From Clostridiales bacterium (GTDB taxonomy: Bacteria > Bacillota > Clostridia > Oscillospirales > Oscillospiraceae), in contig JALETK010000144.1 of the NCBI GenBank assembly GCA_022781505.1, positions 1 to 37,641 on the forward strand: DNA of 37,641 nt. Reading direction: 5' to 3'. The position numbers and the translations under genes were made by a program. Below are positions 16,485 to 24,144 of this stretch, in pieces (the stretch's first letter is position 1; each line of letters opens with the position of its first letter). The notes beneath the pieces are model-generated. The model was given only the letters and a program-made list of their open reading frames with translations. It was not told where the DNA came from and searched no databases.

Positions 16485-16628
16485 GTAGGGGAGGGTCATG
16501 ACCCTCCCGCAGTACGGGACTTCAACTTCCGGCGCACCGGGGCAAATCCGCAAAATCCTTCGGCCTTGGAACAAAACGGGCCCAGGATGGTCCCGTTTTG
16601 TTCCGGGAGGGTCATGACCCTCCCCTAC
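16485..16628. repeat. 144-bp element with perfect 24-bp terminal inverted repeats
   Basis: Both ends read GTAGGGGAGGGTCATGACCC then TCCC when read inward. Each end contains the perfect 20-bp palindrome GGGAGGGTCATGACCCTCCC. Between them is a strong hairpin, GGAACAAAACGGG paired with CCCGTTTTGTTCC (16568-16604). It lies between purN and the IMP cyclohydrolase gene, has no ORF and resembles a BIME or MITE. Confidence 0.85.
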
Positions 16629-16634
16629 AGGCGG

Positions 16635-17246
16635 TTACAAGCGCCGCGATTCCGCGATTTGTTTGGCTACCAGCTGGGCGGCCTGGGGGAGCAGAATCCA
16701 CTCGGCCTGCTCCATGACCCGGCGCTGCAGGGTCTCGGGGGTATCTCCGGGGAGAACCTCCACGGCCTTTTGCAGGAGGATGGGGCCGCCGTCGGGGATT
16801 TCGTTGACGAAGTGTACCGTGGCTCCCGTGACCTTCACCCCCCGGGCCAGGGCCGCCTCGTGGACGTGGAGGCCGTAGAAGCCCTCCCCGCAGAAGGCGG
16901 GAATCAGGCTGGGGTGGATGTTCAGAATCCGGTTGGGCCACTTTTTGGTGAAATTCTCCGTGAGGATGCACATGAAGCCTGCCAGAATGACCATGTCGAT
17001 GGCGTCCAGCTCCAAAATCCCCTGGAGCCGCGCCTCAAAGGCGGCCTGGGAGCCGCACTCCTTTTTGCTGATCACGGCGGCGGGAACCCCGGCGTTTTTG
17101 GCCCGCTCCAGGGCGTAGGCCCCGGGGTTGTTGGACACCACCAGGGCGATCTCCCCGCTGGGGATGCTTCCGGCGGCCTCGGCGTCCAGAAGGGCCTGGA
17201 GGTTGGTGCCGCCGCCGGAGACCAGAACGGCGATTCTTGTTTTCAT
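16635..17246 (-). CDS. purN: Phosphoribosylglycinamide formyltransferase
   Basis: Transfers formyl from 10-formyl-THF to GAR (step three). 203 residues. Visible are [13 protein letters not shown] near the start, the substrate loop with catalytic Asn and His in [12 protein letters not shown], and [16 protein letters not shown] with the catalytic aspartate. The start overlaps the purM stop by four bases (ATGA), tying it to purM translation. The stop is followed within six bases by the 144-bp palindromic element. Confidence 0.95.
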   Translation of the reverse strand: MKTRIAVLVSGGGTNLQALLDAEAAGSIPSGEIALVVSNNPGAYALERAKNAGVPAAVISKKECGSQAAFEARLQGILELDAIDMVILAGFMCILTENFTKKWPNRILNIHPSLIPAFCGEGFYGLHVHEAALARGVKVTGATVHFVNEIPDGGPILLQKAVEVLPGDTPETLQRRVMEQAEWILLPQAAQLVAKQIAESRRL

Positions 17247-18289
17247 TCCAGAATCACCTTGTCCTGAGATTCCACAATTTCACCAATGATATAGGCGTCC
17301 TCCCCATTGGCCTTGAGGATGTCCAGGGCAGTCTCCGCGTCCTCTTTGGACACCACCACGCTCATGCCTACGCCCATGTTGAAGGTGTTGAACATGTCCC
17401 GCTCCGGGATGTTCCCGGTCTCGGCGATGAGGCCAAAGATGGGCAGCACCCGCACGTCGCTCTTTTTGATTTTGGCGCCCAGGCCGTCGGGGATGGCTCT
17501 GGGGATGTTCTCATAGAAGCCGCCGCCGGTGATGTGGCTGACGCCCTTCACCTTCACCTTGTCAAACAGGGCCAGCATGGGCTTCACATAAATTTTCGTG
17601 GGGGTGAGCAGGGTCTCCCCGATGGATTTTCCGCCCAGGGCCTCGCAGGGCTCCTTCAGGTGGGGGTTGTTCTCCACGTCGAAGACCTTCCGCACCAGGG
17701 AAAAGCCGTTGGAGTGGACGCCGGAGGAGGGCAGGGCGATGACCACGTCCCCGGGAACCATGGACTTGTGATCCACGATTTTCTTCTTGTCCACAATGCC
17801 CACGGAGAAGCCCGCCAGGTCGTACTCGTCCACGGGGTAGAACCCGGGCATCTCGGCGGTCTCGCCGCCGATGAGGGCGGAGCCGGACTGGACGCAGCCC
17901 TCGGCCACACCGGACACCAGCTGGGCAATCCGCTCGGGCACATTCTTGCCGCAGGCGATGTAGTCCAGGAAGAACAGGGGCTTTGCCCCGCAGCAGATCA
18001 CGTCGTTGACGCACATGGCCACGCAGTCGATGCCCACGGTGTCATGCTTGTCCATGAGGAAGGCCAGGCGGAGCTTGGTGCCCACGCCGTCGGTGCCGGA
18101 GACCAGCACCGGCTCCTCATAGCCCTTGAGATTCAGCCCGAACAGGCCGCCGAAGCCGCCGATTTCGTCCAGGCAGCCCTCGTTCTTGGTGCGGGCGATG
18201 CTTCCTTTCATCAGCTCCACAGCCCGGTAGCCGGCGGTGATGTCCACACCGGCGGCCTTGTAGCTCTCGGAATAGCTCTTTTCGTTCAT
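17243..18289 (-). CDS. purM: Phosphoribosylformylglycinamidine cyclo-ligase (AIR synthetase)
   Basis: Closes FGAM to AIR with ATP (step five). 348 residues, the standard length. [53 protein letters not shown] and [14 protein letters not shown] are the classic PurM segments for ATP and metal binding. It overlaps purF upstream by four bases and purN downstream by four bases, a tight purF-purM-purN unit. Confidence 0.96.
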   Translation of the reverse strand: MNEKSYSESYKAAGVDITAGYRAVELMKGSIARTKNEGCLDEIGGFGGLFGLNLKGYEEPVLVSGTDGVGTKLRLAFLMDKHDTVGIDCVAMCVNDVICCGAKPLFFLDYIACGKNVPERIAQLVSGVAEGCVQSGSALIGGETAEMPGFYPVDEYDLAGFSVGIVDKKKIVDHKSMVPGDVVIALPSSGVHSNGFSLVRKVFDVENNPHLKEPCEALGGKSIGETLLTPTKIYVKPMLALFDKVKVKGVSHITGGGFYENIPRAIPDGLGAKIKKSDVRVLPIFGLIAETGNIPERDMFNTFNMGVGMSVVVSKEDAETALDILKANGEDAYIIGEIVESQDKVILE

Positions 18290-19719
18290 GCCTTTGGCTC
18301 CTTTTCAGAGAGTTTCCGCTCAAAGCGGTATTTTTGGGTGTTTTCGGGGACGTCGGTGGGATAGCTGCCGCTGAAGCAGGCGGTGCAGAAGCCGCCCCCG
18401 TGCTCCGCCAGCTTTTGCACGTTTTCCACGCTGAGGTAGCCCAGGGAGTCCGCGCCGATGATTTTGCACACCTCGTCAATGGGGTGGTTGGCGGCGATGA
18501 GCATCTCCCGGGAGTCGATGTCCGTGCCGTAATAGCAGGGGTTCAGGAAGGGCGGGGCAGAGATCCGCATATGCACCTCCGTGGCTCCGGCATCCCGGAG
18601 GAGCCGGACTATCCGGGCGGAGGTGGTGCCCCGGACGATGGAATCGTCAATGAGAACCACCCGCTTCCCCTTCACCGTGGCGGAGATGGGGTTCAGCTTG
18701 ATGCGCACCTTGTCCTCCCGGCTCTTCTGGCCGGGGGAGATAAAGGTTCTGCCGATGTATTTGTTTTTAATCATGCCCACGCCGTAGGGAATGCCCGAGG
18801 CCTGGGCGAAGCCGATGGCGGCGTCAATGCCGGAGTCCGGCACGCCCACCACCACATCCGCCTCCACAGGATGCTCCAGGGCCAGGAACATCCCCGCCCG
18901 GCGCCGGGCGTTGTGGACGGAGCTGCCATCCAGGACGGAGTCCGGCCGGGCGAAGTAGATGTATTCAAAGACGCACATGGTTCTGGGGGCCTTGCCGCAG
19001 TGGGTGCGGATGGAGCGAACCCCCTCCTCGCTGAAGACCACAATCTCCCCGGGCTCCACGTCCCGGATAAAGGAGGCCCCCACGGCATCCAGGGCGCAGC
19101 TCTCCGAGGCCACCACATAGGCCCCGTCGGGGGTCTGGCCGTAGCACAGAGGCCGGAAGCCCCAGGGGTCCCGGACGGCCATGAGCTTGGTGGCGGACAT
19201 GATCACCAGGGAGTAGGCCCCCTGGAGGGCGTCCATGGCCCGGTCCACCGCCTCCTCGATGGAGTGGGCGGTGAGCCGCTCTTTGGTGATGATGTAGGAG
19301 ATAACCTCCGTATCGGAGGTAGTGTGGAAGATGGAGCCATTCATCTCCAGCTTCTCCCGGAGCCGGAAGGAGTTCACCAGGTTGCCGTTGTGGGCCAGGG
19401 CCAGGGAGCCCTTGCAGTGGTTTACCACAATGGGCTGGGCATTATTCCGGTCCGTGGCGCCGGTGGTGCCGTAGCGCACATGGCCCACGGCCATGTGGCC
19501 CTGGCCCAGGCGGTTAAGCACCTCCGGAGTGAACACATCCTCCACCAGGCCAATGTCCTTGTGGGCGGCAAATACGCCGTCGTTGCACACCGCAACGCCG
19601 CAGCTCTCCTGCCCCCGGTGCTGCAGGGCAAAGAGGCCATAATAGGCCGTGGCAGCTACCTCGCGGTTCTCCCTGGCGTAAATACCAAAGACGCCGCATT
19701 CCTCACCAATTTTTTTCAT
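18286..19719 (-). CDS. purF: Amidophosphoribosyltransferase (glutamine PRPP amidotransferase)
   Basis: Catalyses the committed step, PRPP plus glutamine to phosphoribosylamine. 477 residues. Cys8 in [10 protein letters not shown] is the Ntn nucleophile, preceded by a seven-residue propeptide that must be removed. [20 protein letters not shown] and AHNGNLVN follow. The phosphoribosyltransferase domain has the PRPP loop [13 protein letters not shown]. Cysteines in [15 protein letters not shown] and GFCTACFSG match the four Fe-S ligands of the Bacillus-type enzyme, so it is probably oxygen-labile and made as a proenzyme. It is the first gene of the purF-purM-purN overlap group. Confidence 0.95.
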   Translation of the reverse strand: MKKIGEECGVFGIYARENREVAATAYYGLFALQHRGQESCGVAVCNDGVFAAHKDIGLVEDVFTPEVLNRLGQGHMAVGHVRYGTTGATDRNNAQPIVVNHCKGSLALAHNGNLVNSFRLREKLEMNGSIFHTTSDTEVISYIITKERLTAHSIEEAVDRAMDALQGAYSLVIMSATKLMAVRDPWGFRPLCYGQTPDGAYVVASESCALDAVGASFIRDVEPGEIVVFSEEGVRSIRTHCGKAPRTMCVFEYIYFARPDSVLDGSSVHNARRRAGMFLALEHPVEADVVVGVPDSGIDAAIGFAQASGIPYGVGMIKNKYIGRTFISPGQKSREDKVRIKLNPISATVKGKRVVLIDDSIVRGTTSARIVRLLRDAGATEVHMRISAPPFLNPCYYGTDIDSREMLIAANHPIDEVCKIIGADSLGYLSVENVQKLAEHGGGFCTACFSGSYPTDVPENTQKYRFERKLSEKEPKA

Positions 19720-19877
19720 GGATAACCTCCTGGGTCAAATAAAACATGGAGCCACCCGCCGTCCGCGCACCGTGTCATTGCGAGCCAGTTCGCAAACTGG
19801 CGTGGCAATCCGTTCTCCCGCGGTACAGTCCGCCAGAATTGCCAACACTCCGGCGCATCCGCACCGCGCTCCATCCT
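19720..19877. repeat. Family A element between GIY-YIG copy 2 and purF
   Basis: A complete family A palindrome at 19772-19817 (TGTCATTGCGAGCCAG ... GGCGTGGCAATCCGTTCTCC). The rest of the gap is unremarkable and carries no ORF with support. Confidence 0.7.
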
Positions 19878-20168
19878 CTAGGGCAGAATCGATTCATACA
19901 AATCCGCCCAATTGGGATTTTTCGTCTCTATCAGCTTGTTTTTTCTTCTGCGGTTCCAGCTCTTGATTTGCTTTTCCCGCGCGATGGCGGCATACACATC
20001 ACTGGTGAACTCGTAGTACACCAGCTTGTGAATTCTGTACCGGGCTGTGAAGCTGCCGGCGTCCAAAGCGTTTCGATGCTCATACATCCGGCGAAGCAGA
20101 TTGTTGGTAACACCAACGTAAATCGTGGTGTTGGTGGCGTTGGAGAGGATGTAGACGTAATAGTTCAT
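19878..20168 (-). CDS. Small stand-alone GIY-YIG endonuclease-family protein (copy 2)
   Basis: 96 residues from ATG 20168. The track start is a GTG nine bases upstream that overlaps the AGGAG ribosome site, so it is less likely. The motifs are as in the paralog at 10047: YYVYILS...TTIYVGVTNNLLRRM, the glutamate in AREKQIKSW and a basic C-terminus ending ESILP. The copies differ mainly around residues 35-60. It sits between the purF-like paralog and purF with family A palindromes on both sides (19772-19817 and 20258-20295). It may be a repeat-linked passenger gene; no biochemical role can be assigned. Confidence 0.83.
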   Translation of the reverse strand: MNYYVYILSNATNTTIYVGVTNNLLRRMYEHRNALDAGSFTARYRIHKLVYYEFTSDVYAAIAREKQIKSWNRRRKNKLIETKNPNWADLYESILP

Positions 20169-20472
20169 AGAATCCACTCCTATTTATGATGGCAAATCGG
20201 CAAAGGGTGCGAATTCGCCCGGGGCGGGCGGTTCCGGGGGTTCTGCCGCAGGGGGAACGGATTGCCACGCCAGTTTGCGAACTGGCTCGCAATGACACGG
20301 TGCGGAACGATAGGTCGTGCGGATTCGCACGGGGCCGGTGGTTCCGGGGGGGTCTGCCGCAGGGGAACGGATTGCCACGCCAGTGTGCCCACTGGCTCGC
20401 AATGACACGGTGCGGATTGCCACGCCGGTGTCGCTGCTTACTGGCAATGACACAGTGTGGGACGGAGACGGG
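20169..20472. repeat. Three family A elements downstream of the purF-like gene
   Basis: About 300 bp with two near-identical palindromes, 20258-20295 and 20369-20408 (both GGATTGCCACGCCAGT ... ACTGGCTCGCAATGACACGG), and a decayed third at 20414-20452. The first two share flanking CCGGTGGTTCCGGGGG-like sequence, suggesting tandem duplication of about 110 bp. No gene is supported. Confidence 0.75.
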
Positions 20473-21894
20473 TTATTCCTTCCCCGTCCAGCAGTAGGTG
20501 CAGACCTTGTCTTTGTCCAGGCCGATTGCCTCCAGGAGGCCCTCCAGGGACTGGTAGCCCAGGGACTGGAAGCCCATATCCTGGCAGATGGTTTTCAGGA
20601 GGCACTGGCCCCGCTGGGTTTCGCAGTCGGCGTATTCCTCCAGGTGCTTCTGGCCCTCGTCGCCCTCCAGCTTCTGAACCACCCGCCGGGCCAGAAGCTC
20701 CATCTCGGAGTTGCTTGAGGAGAAATTCAGGTACTTGCACCCGTACATAATGGGCGGGCAGGCGGAGCGCATGTGCACTTCCTTTGCGCCGCTTTCGTAC
20801 AGGAACTCCACCGTCTCCCGGAGCTGGGTGCCCCGGACGATGGAATCGTCCACAAACAGGAGCTTCTTGTCCTTAATCAGCTCCGGCACGGGAATCTGCT
20901 TCATTTTTGCCACCTGGTTCCGCACCGCCTGATTGGTGGGCATGAAGGAGCGGGGCCAGGTTGGGGTGTACTTCACAAAGGGCCGGGCGAAGGGCTTCTG
21001 GCTCTGGTTGGAGTAGCCGATGGCGTGGGGAATGCCGGAGTCCGGCACACCGGCCACATAGTCCACATCCGGCAGCTCCCCCCGGGCAGCCTCGTCCCGG
21101 GCCATGATCTGACCGTTGCGGTAGCGCATGAGCTCCACGTTCACGCCCTCGTAATTGGAGTTGGGGTAGCCGTAGTAGGTCCACAGGAAGGCGCAGATTT
21201 TCATGTTCTTCCCGGGCTCCGCCAGCTGCTCCACCCCGCCCTCCGTGACCTTTACGATCTCTCCGGGGCCCAGCTCATAGTAATCCGAATAGCCCAGCTT
21301 GTGGTAGGCGAAGGACTCGAAGGAGACGCAGCAGCCGTCCTCCCCCCTGCCCACCAAAACCGGCAGGCGGCCCAGCCGGTCCCGGGCGGCGATGATGCCA
21401 TCGGGCAGGAGCAGCAGCACCGTGGCGGAGCCGTCCACCACCTGCTGCACATGGCGCAGGCCCTCCACCAGGGAGTCCTTCTGATTGATGAGAGCGGCAA
21501 TCAGCTCCGCCTGATTCACCTTGCCGCTGCCCATGGCCATGAACTGATGGCCGTGGGCGGAGAAGTAGGTGTCCATCAGCTCCTCGGTGTTGTTTACGAT
21601 GCCCACCACGCAGATGGCGTAGAGCCCCAGGTGGGAGCGCACCAGGAGGGGCTGGGGGTCCGTGTCGCTGATGCAGCCGATGCCGGAAGTGCCGTGGAAC
21701 TTCTCCATGTCCTTCTCAAACTTGGTGCGGAAGGGGGTGTTGGAGATGTTGTGAATCTGGCGCTGGAAGCCGTCTGCCTTATCATAGATAACCATGCCCC
21801 CCTGGCGGGTGCCCAGGTGGGAGTGGTAGTCCGCGCCGAAGAAAATGTCCAGTACGCAGTCCCGTCTGGAGACTGCTCCGAAAAATCCTCCCAA
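20473..21894 (-). CDS. PurF-like paralog lacking the N-terminal catalytic cysteine
   Basis: 473 residues with PurF architecture: an N-terminal Ntn-type domain, then a phosphoribosyltransferase domain with a good PRPP loop ([13 protein letters not shown]) and GVPDSGIPHAIGYS. The start is TTG 21894 with GGAGG six bases upstream, giving MGGFFGAVS. Where true PurF has Cys after Met or propeptide, this protein has Gly, so glutamine hydrolysis by the usual mechanism is not expected. Cysteines in KICAFLW, GQCLLKTIC and CTYCWTG suggest an Fe-S site like that of PurF. It lies 12 bp after purC and before a complete purF. It could make phosphoribosylamine from ammonia, act with another glutaminase, or regulate; the sequence does not decide. 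Confidence 0.85.
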   Translation of the reverse strand: MGGFFGAVSRRDCVLDIFFGADYHSHLGTRQGGMVIYDKADGFQRQIHNISNTPFRTKFEKDMEKFHGTSGIGCISDTDPQPLLVRSHLGLYAICVVGIVNNTEELMDTYFSAHGHQFMAMGSGKVNQAELIAALINQKDSLVEGLRHVQQVVDGSATVLLLLPDGIIAARDRLGRLPVLVGRGEDGCCVSFESFAYHKLGYSDYYELGPGEIVKVTEGGVEQLAEPGKNMKICAFLWTYYGYPNSNYEGVNVELMRYRNGQIMARDEAARGELPDVDYVAGVPDSGIPHAIGYSNQSQKPFARPFVKYTPTWPRSFMPTNQAVRNQVAKMKQIPVPELIKDKKLLFVDDSIVRGTQLRETVEFLYESGAKEVHMRSACPPIMYGCKYLNFSSSNSEMELLARRVVQKLEGDEGQKHLEEYADCETQRGQCLLKTICQDMGFQSLGYQSLEGLLEAIGLDKDKVCTYCWTGKE

Positions 21895-21906
21895 GGTGAA
21901 CCTCCG

Positions 21907-22617
21907 TTATTTGCCCATGAGGCGGCGCATGACCTCCTGGTAGGCCTCCTCCACGCCGCCCAGATCCCGGCGGAAGCGGTCCTTGTCCAGCTTCTCATTG
22001 GTCTTGGAGTCCCACAGACGGCAGGTGTCCGGGGAGATCTCGTCGGCCAGGACGATGGTGCCGTCAGACAGGCGGCCGAACTCCAGCTTGAAGTCCACCA
22101 GGGTGATGCCCAGGTTCAGGAAGTAGGCCTTCAGCACCTCGTCCACCTTGAAGGCCAGGGTCTTGATGGTCTCGATTTCCTCTTTGGTGGCCAGCTTCAG
22201 GGCAAGAGCGTGATAGCTGTTGATGAGGGGGTCACCCAGATCGTCGTTCTTGTAGGAGAACTCGATGGTGGGCTCGTCAAAGACGATGCCCTCGGCCACG
22301 CCGTAGCGCTTGGCGAAGGAGCCGGCGGAGATGTTCCGGATGATGACCTCCAGGGGCACGATGGAGACCTTCTTCACAACCGTCTCCCGGTCATTGATTT
22401 CCTCCACCAGATGGGTGGGCACCCCGTGCTTTTCCAGCATCCCCATGAGGAAGTTGCTCATGCGGTTGTTGATAACGCCCTTGCCGGAGATGGTGCCCTT
22501 CTTCAGGCCATTGAAGGCGGTGGCGTCGTCCTTGTAGGACACGATGAGCTGTTCCGGGTTTTCGGTGGCATAGACCTTCTTGGCCTTGCCTTCGTAGAGC
22601 TGTTCTTTCTTTTCCAT
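21907..22617 (-). CDS. purC: SAICAR synthetase
   Basis: Phosphoribosylaminoimidazole-succinocarboxamide synthase couples CAIR and aspartate with ATP (step seven). 236 residues. [12 protein letters not shown] at the N-terminus is the nucleotide-binding strand-loop; [35 protein letters not shown] and [12 protein letters not shown] are the family's substrate and ATP segments. It lies 13 bp after purE and 12 bp before the PurF-like paralog, clearly one operon. Confidence 0.95.
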   Translation of the reverse strand: MEKKEQLYEGKAKKVYATENPEQLIVSYKDDATAFNGLKKGTISGKGVINNRMSNFLMGMLEKHGVPTHLVEEINDRETVVKKVSIVPLEVIIRNISAGSFAKRYGVAEGIVFDEPTIEFSYKNDDLGDPLINSYHALALKLATKEEIETIKTLAFKVDEVLKAYFLNLGITLVDFKLEFGRLSDGTIVLADEISPDTCRLWDSKTNEKLDKDRFRRDLGGVEEAYQEVMRRLMGK

Positions 22618-22630
22618 AATATTGTCCTCC

Positions 22631-23125
22631 TTACAGGTTGAATTCTTTTTCTACGGCGCTGTTCTTCTCCAGCACCTTGGCCGTGTCCGCCTCCCGGCGG
22701 GCCTTCAGCTTGTCCGCCAGGGACTCATCCTCCAGGGCCAGCATCTGCACCGCCAGAATGGCGGCATTGGCCGCGCCGTTCACCGCCACCGTGGCCACAG
22801 GAATGCCCGAGGGCATCTGCACCGTGGCCAGAAGGGCGTCCAGCCCCCCGAGGCCGCCGGAGGCCATGGGAATGCCGATGACCGGCAGGGTGGTGTTGGC
22901 CGCGGCGGCACCCGCCAGGTGGGCGGCCATACCGGCGGCGCAAATCAATACACCGAACCCCCGGTCACGGGCAGTGGAGCAAAATTCCTGTGCCTGGGCG
23001 GGAGTCCGGTGTGCAGAGTATACATGTACCTCATAGGGTACGCCAAAGCCCGCAAGGGTGTCGATGGCCTTGCGAACCACGGGCAGGTCGCTGTCGCTGC
23101 CCATGAGGATGCCAACTTTCTTCAT
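22631..23125 (-). CDS. purE: N5-CAIR mutase, class I PurE
   Basis: Rearranges N5-carboxy-AIR to CAIR (step six). 164 residues from ATG 23125, chosen because GGAGGG lies seven bases upstream and the protein then begins [13 protein letters not shown]; the track start at 23233 would run back through the riboswitch. Motifs are [16 protein letters not shown] (His and Arg as in class I) and [11 protein letters not shown]. No purK lies in this window, though class I PurE normally receives its substrate from PurK. It is the first gene of the purine operon, under the ZTP riboswitch and terminator. Confidence 0.95.
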   Translation of the reverse strand: MKKVGILMGSDSDLPVVRKAIDTLAGFGVPYEVHVYSAHRTPAQAQEFCSTARDRGFGVLICAAGMAAHLAGAAAANTTLPVIGIPMASGGLGGLDALLATVQMPSGIPVATVAVNGAANAAILAVQMLALEDESLADKLKARREADTAKVLEKNSAVEKEFNL

Positions 23126-23146
23126 GAGAAACCCTCCTTTGAAATG

Positions 23147-23184
23147 AAAAAGGGCGCACCTACCCCTCTGAGATAAGTGCGCCC
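23147..23184 (-). terminator. Riboswitch-controlled intrinsic terminator in the purE leader
   Basis: On the minus strand GGGCGCAC (23184-23177) pairs with GTGCGCCC (23159-23152), followed by TTTTT (23151-23147), ending about 22 bases before the purE start codon. The 5' arm of the stem overlaps the CTGGGC end of the ZTP aptamer, so ligand binding should compete with terminator formation. Confidence 0.85.
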
Positions 23185-23258
23185 AGACGGCCGGCAAAAA
23201 GGGTAAGCGCTCTGCTCCCCTGTGGTACTCCACAAATTCCGTCAGTCACAAAGCGCCG
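23181..23258 (-). promoter_or_regulatory. ZTP (pfl) riboswitch aptamer upstream of purE
   Basis: Read on the minus strand, the leader contains the pfl landmarks in order: CGGCGCTTTGTGACTGACGG, a TGTGG-AGTA-CCACA hairpin, GGGGAGC, a GAGCGC segment able to pair with GGCGCT as a pseudoknot, and finally CCGTCTGGGC, whose CCGTC pairs with GACGG. This matches the ZTP/ZMP-sensing class, which turns on one-carbon and purine genes when 10-formyl-THF is short. The downstream terminator implies transcriptional ON control of purE-purC and the genes after it. Confidence 0.88.
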
Positions 23259-23278
23259 TGTATTCACATCCCCAGTCT

Positions 23279-23316
23279 ATCATATTCCGCCCCCACAGTC
23301 AAATGGAAAGACTTCT
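23279..23316 (-). promoter_or_regulatory. Candidate promoter for the purine operon
   Basis: On the minus strand TATGAT (23284-23279) is a likely -10, about 20 bases upstream of the first aptamer bases. The -35 is unclear: TTTGACT lies too close (12-nt spacer to TATGAT, but 17 to TAGACT), and TTTCCA lies 19 bases away. The location is sound, the hexamers less so. Confidence 0.4.
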
Positions 23317-23435
23317 GAATCTGACAGAATTTACGGGGCCGTTCCTGTGAAATGTGTAAAATTCAGGAAGATTTTACCGATTTATGAGGGCAGACCGCGC
23401 AAGCGGCGGAAGAATCCCCTACACCAATCCCCCCG

Positions 23436-23775
23436 TTTGTCATCCTGAGGCGCAGCCGAAGGATCTCATGCACAAGCCACACCACTTGTCATCCTGAGGC
23501 GCAGCCGAAGGGTCTCATGCTCCAGTCCCCCATTTGTCATCCTGTGGCGCAGCCGAAGGATCTCATGCACCAGCCCCCCATTTGTCATCCTGAGGCGCAG
23601 CCGAAGGATCTCATGCTCCAGCCCCCCATTTGTCATCCTGAGGCGCAGCCGAAGGATCTCATGCACCAGCCCCCCATTTGTCATCCTGAGGCTCAGCCGA
23701 AGGATCTCATGCACCAGCCCCCCATTTGTCATCCTGAGGCGCAGCCGAAGGATCTCATACACCAGGGTTCTGGTT
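23436..23775. repeat. 48-bp tandem array of family B half-elements
   Basis: Seven copies of GTCATCCTGAGGCGCAGCCG + AAGGATCTCATGCACCAGCC + CCCATTT, beginning at 23439, 23488, 23536, 23584, 23632, 23680 and 23728, so the period is 48 bp with one step of 49. The copies are nearly identical and have no unique spacers. The last copy continues into a full palindromic family B element ending near 23821. Open frames of 16-residue repeats on both strands are a by-product of the period being divisible by three. Confidence 0.92.
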
Positions 23776-24144
23776 CGGAACCCCGGTGCGCAAGATCCTT
23801 CGCCCTTGGCTCAGGATGACAAGCCGGGAGTGCGGCAGGTTTTTTGTCATCCTGAGGCGCAGCCGAAGGATCTCATGCACCGGGGTTCTGGTTCGGAACC
23901 CTGGTGCGCGAGATCCTTCGCTTTTGGCTCAGGATGACATGTCGGGGGGTGCTGCGGTTGTCTCATAATAATGACAGATTTGGCAGCCGGGTGCGGTTTG
24001 ACGGAGGTACCAGGCAGATTTGCAGCTGCACGGCGGGGGACAGACAGCCGCCCTACGGATGCACCGGCGGAGCCGTACCGTAGAGCGGGGGTCTGTCCCC
24101 CGCCGGGCGCGGCCCCCATGTGGGGGCCGCGCCTTCCATTTGGC
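23776..24144. repeat. Family B element and family C palindromes downstream of the Na/Pi transporter
   Basis: Holds the right half of one family B element (to about 23821), a full copy at 23846-23940, then two family C ends facing each other (GGGGGACAGACAGCCGCCCTAC at about 24035-24057 and GTAGAGCGGGGGTCTGTCCC at about 24079). The last feature is the 28-bp palindrome GGCGCGGCCCCCA-TG-TGGGGGCCGCGCC at 24106-24133, 11 bp past the transporter stop, which may act as its terminator although no T tract follows. No gene is supported. Confidence 0.75.

Noticed and set aside
23436-23775. CRISPR array
   Set aside because: The whole 48-bp unit is conserved with no unique spacers, and no cas genes are present.
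23466-23819. Repeat-protein ORFs (16-residue repeats) on both strands
   Set aside because: Produced by the 48-bp period of non-coding palindromic repeats; no ribosome site or promoter.
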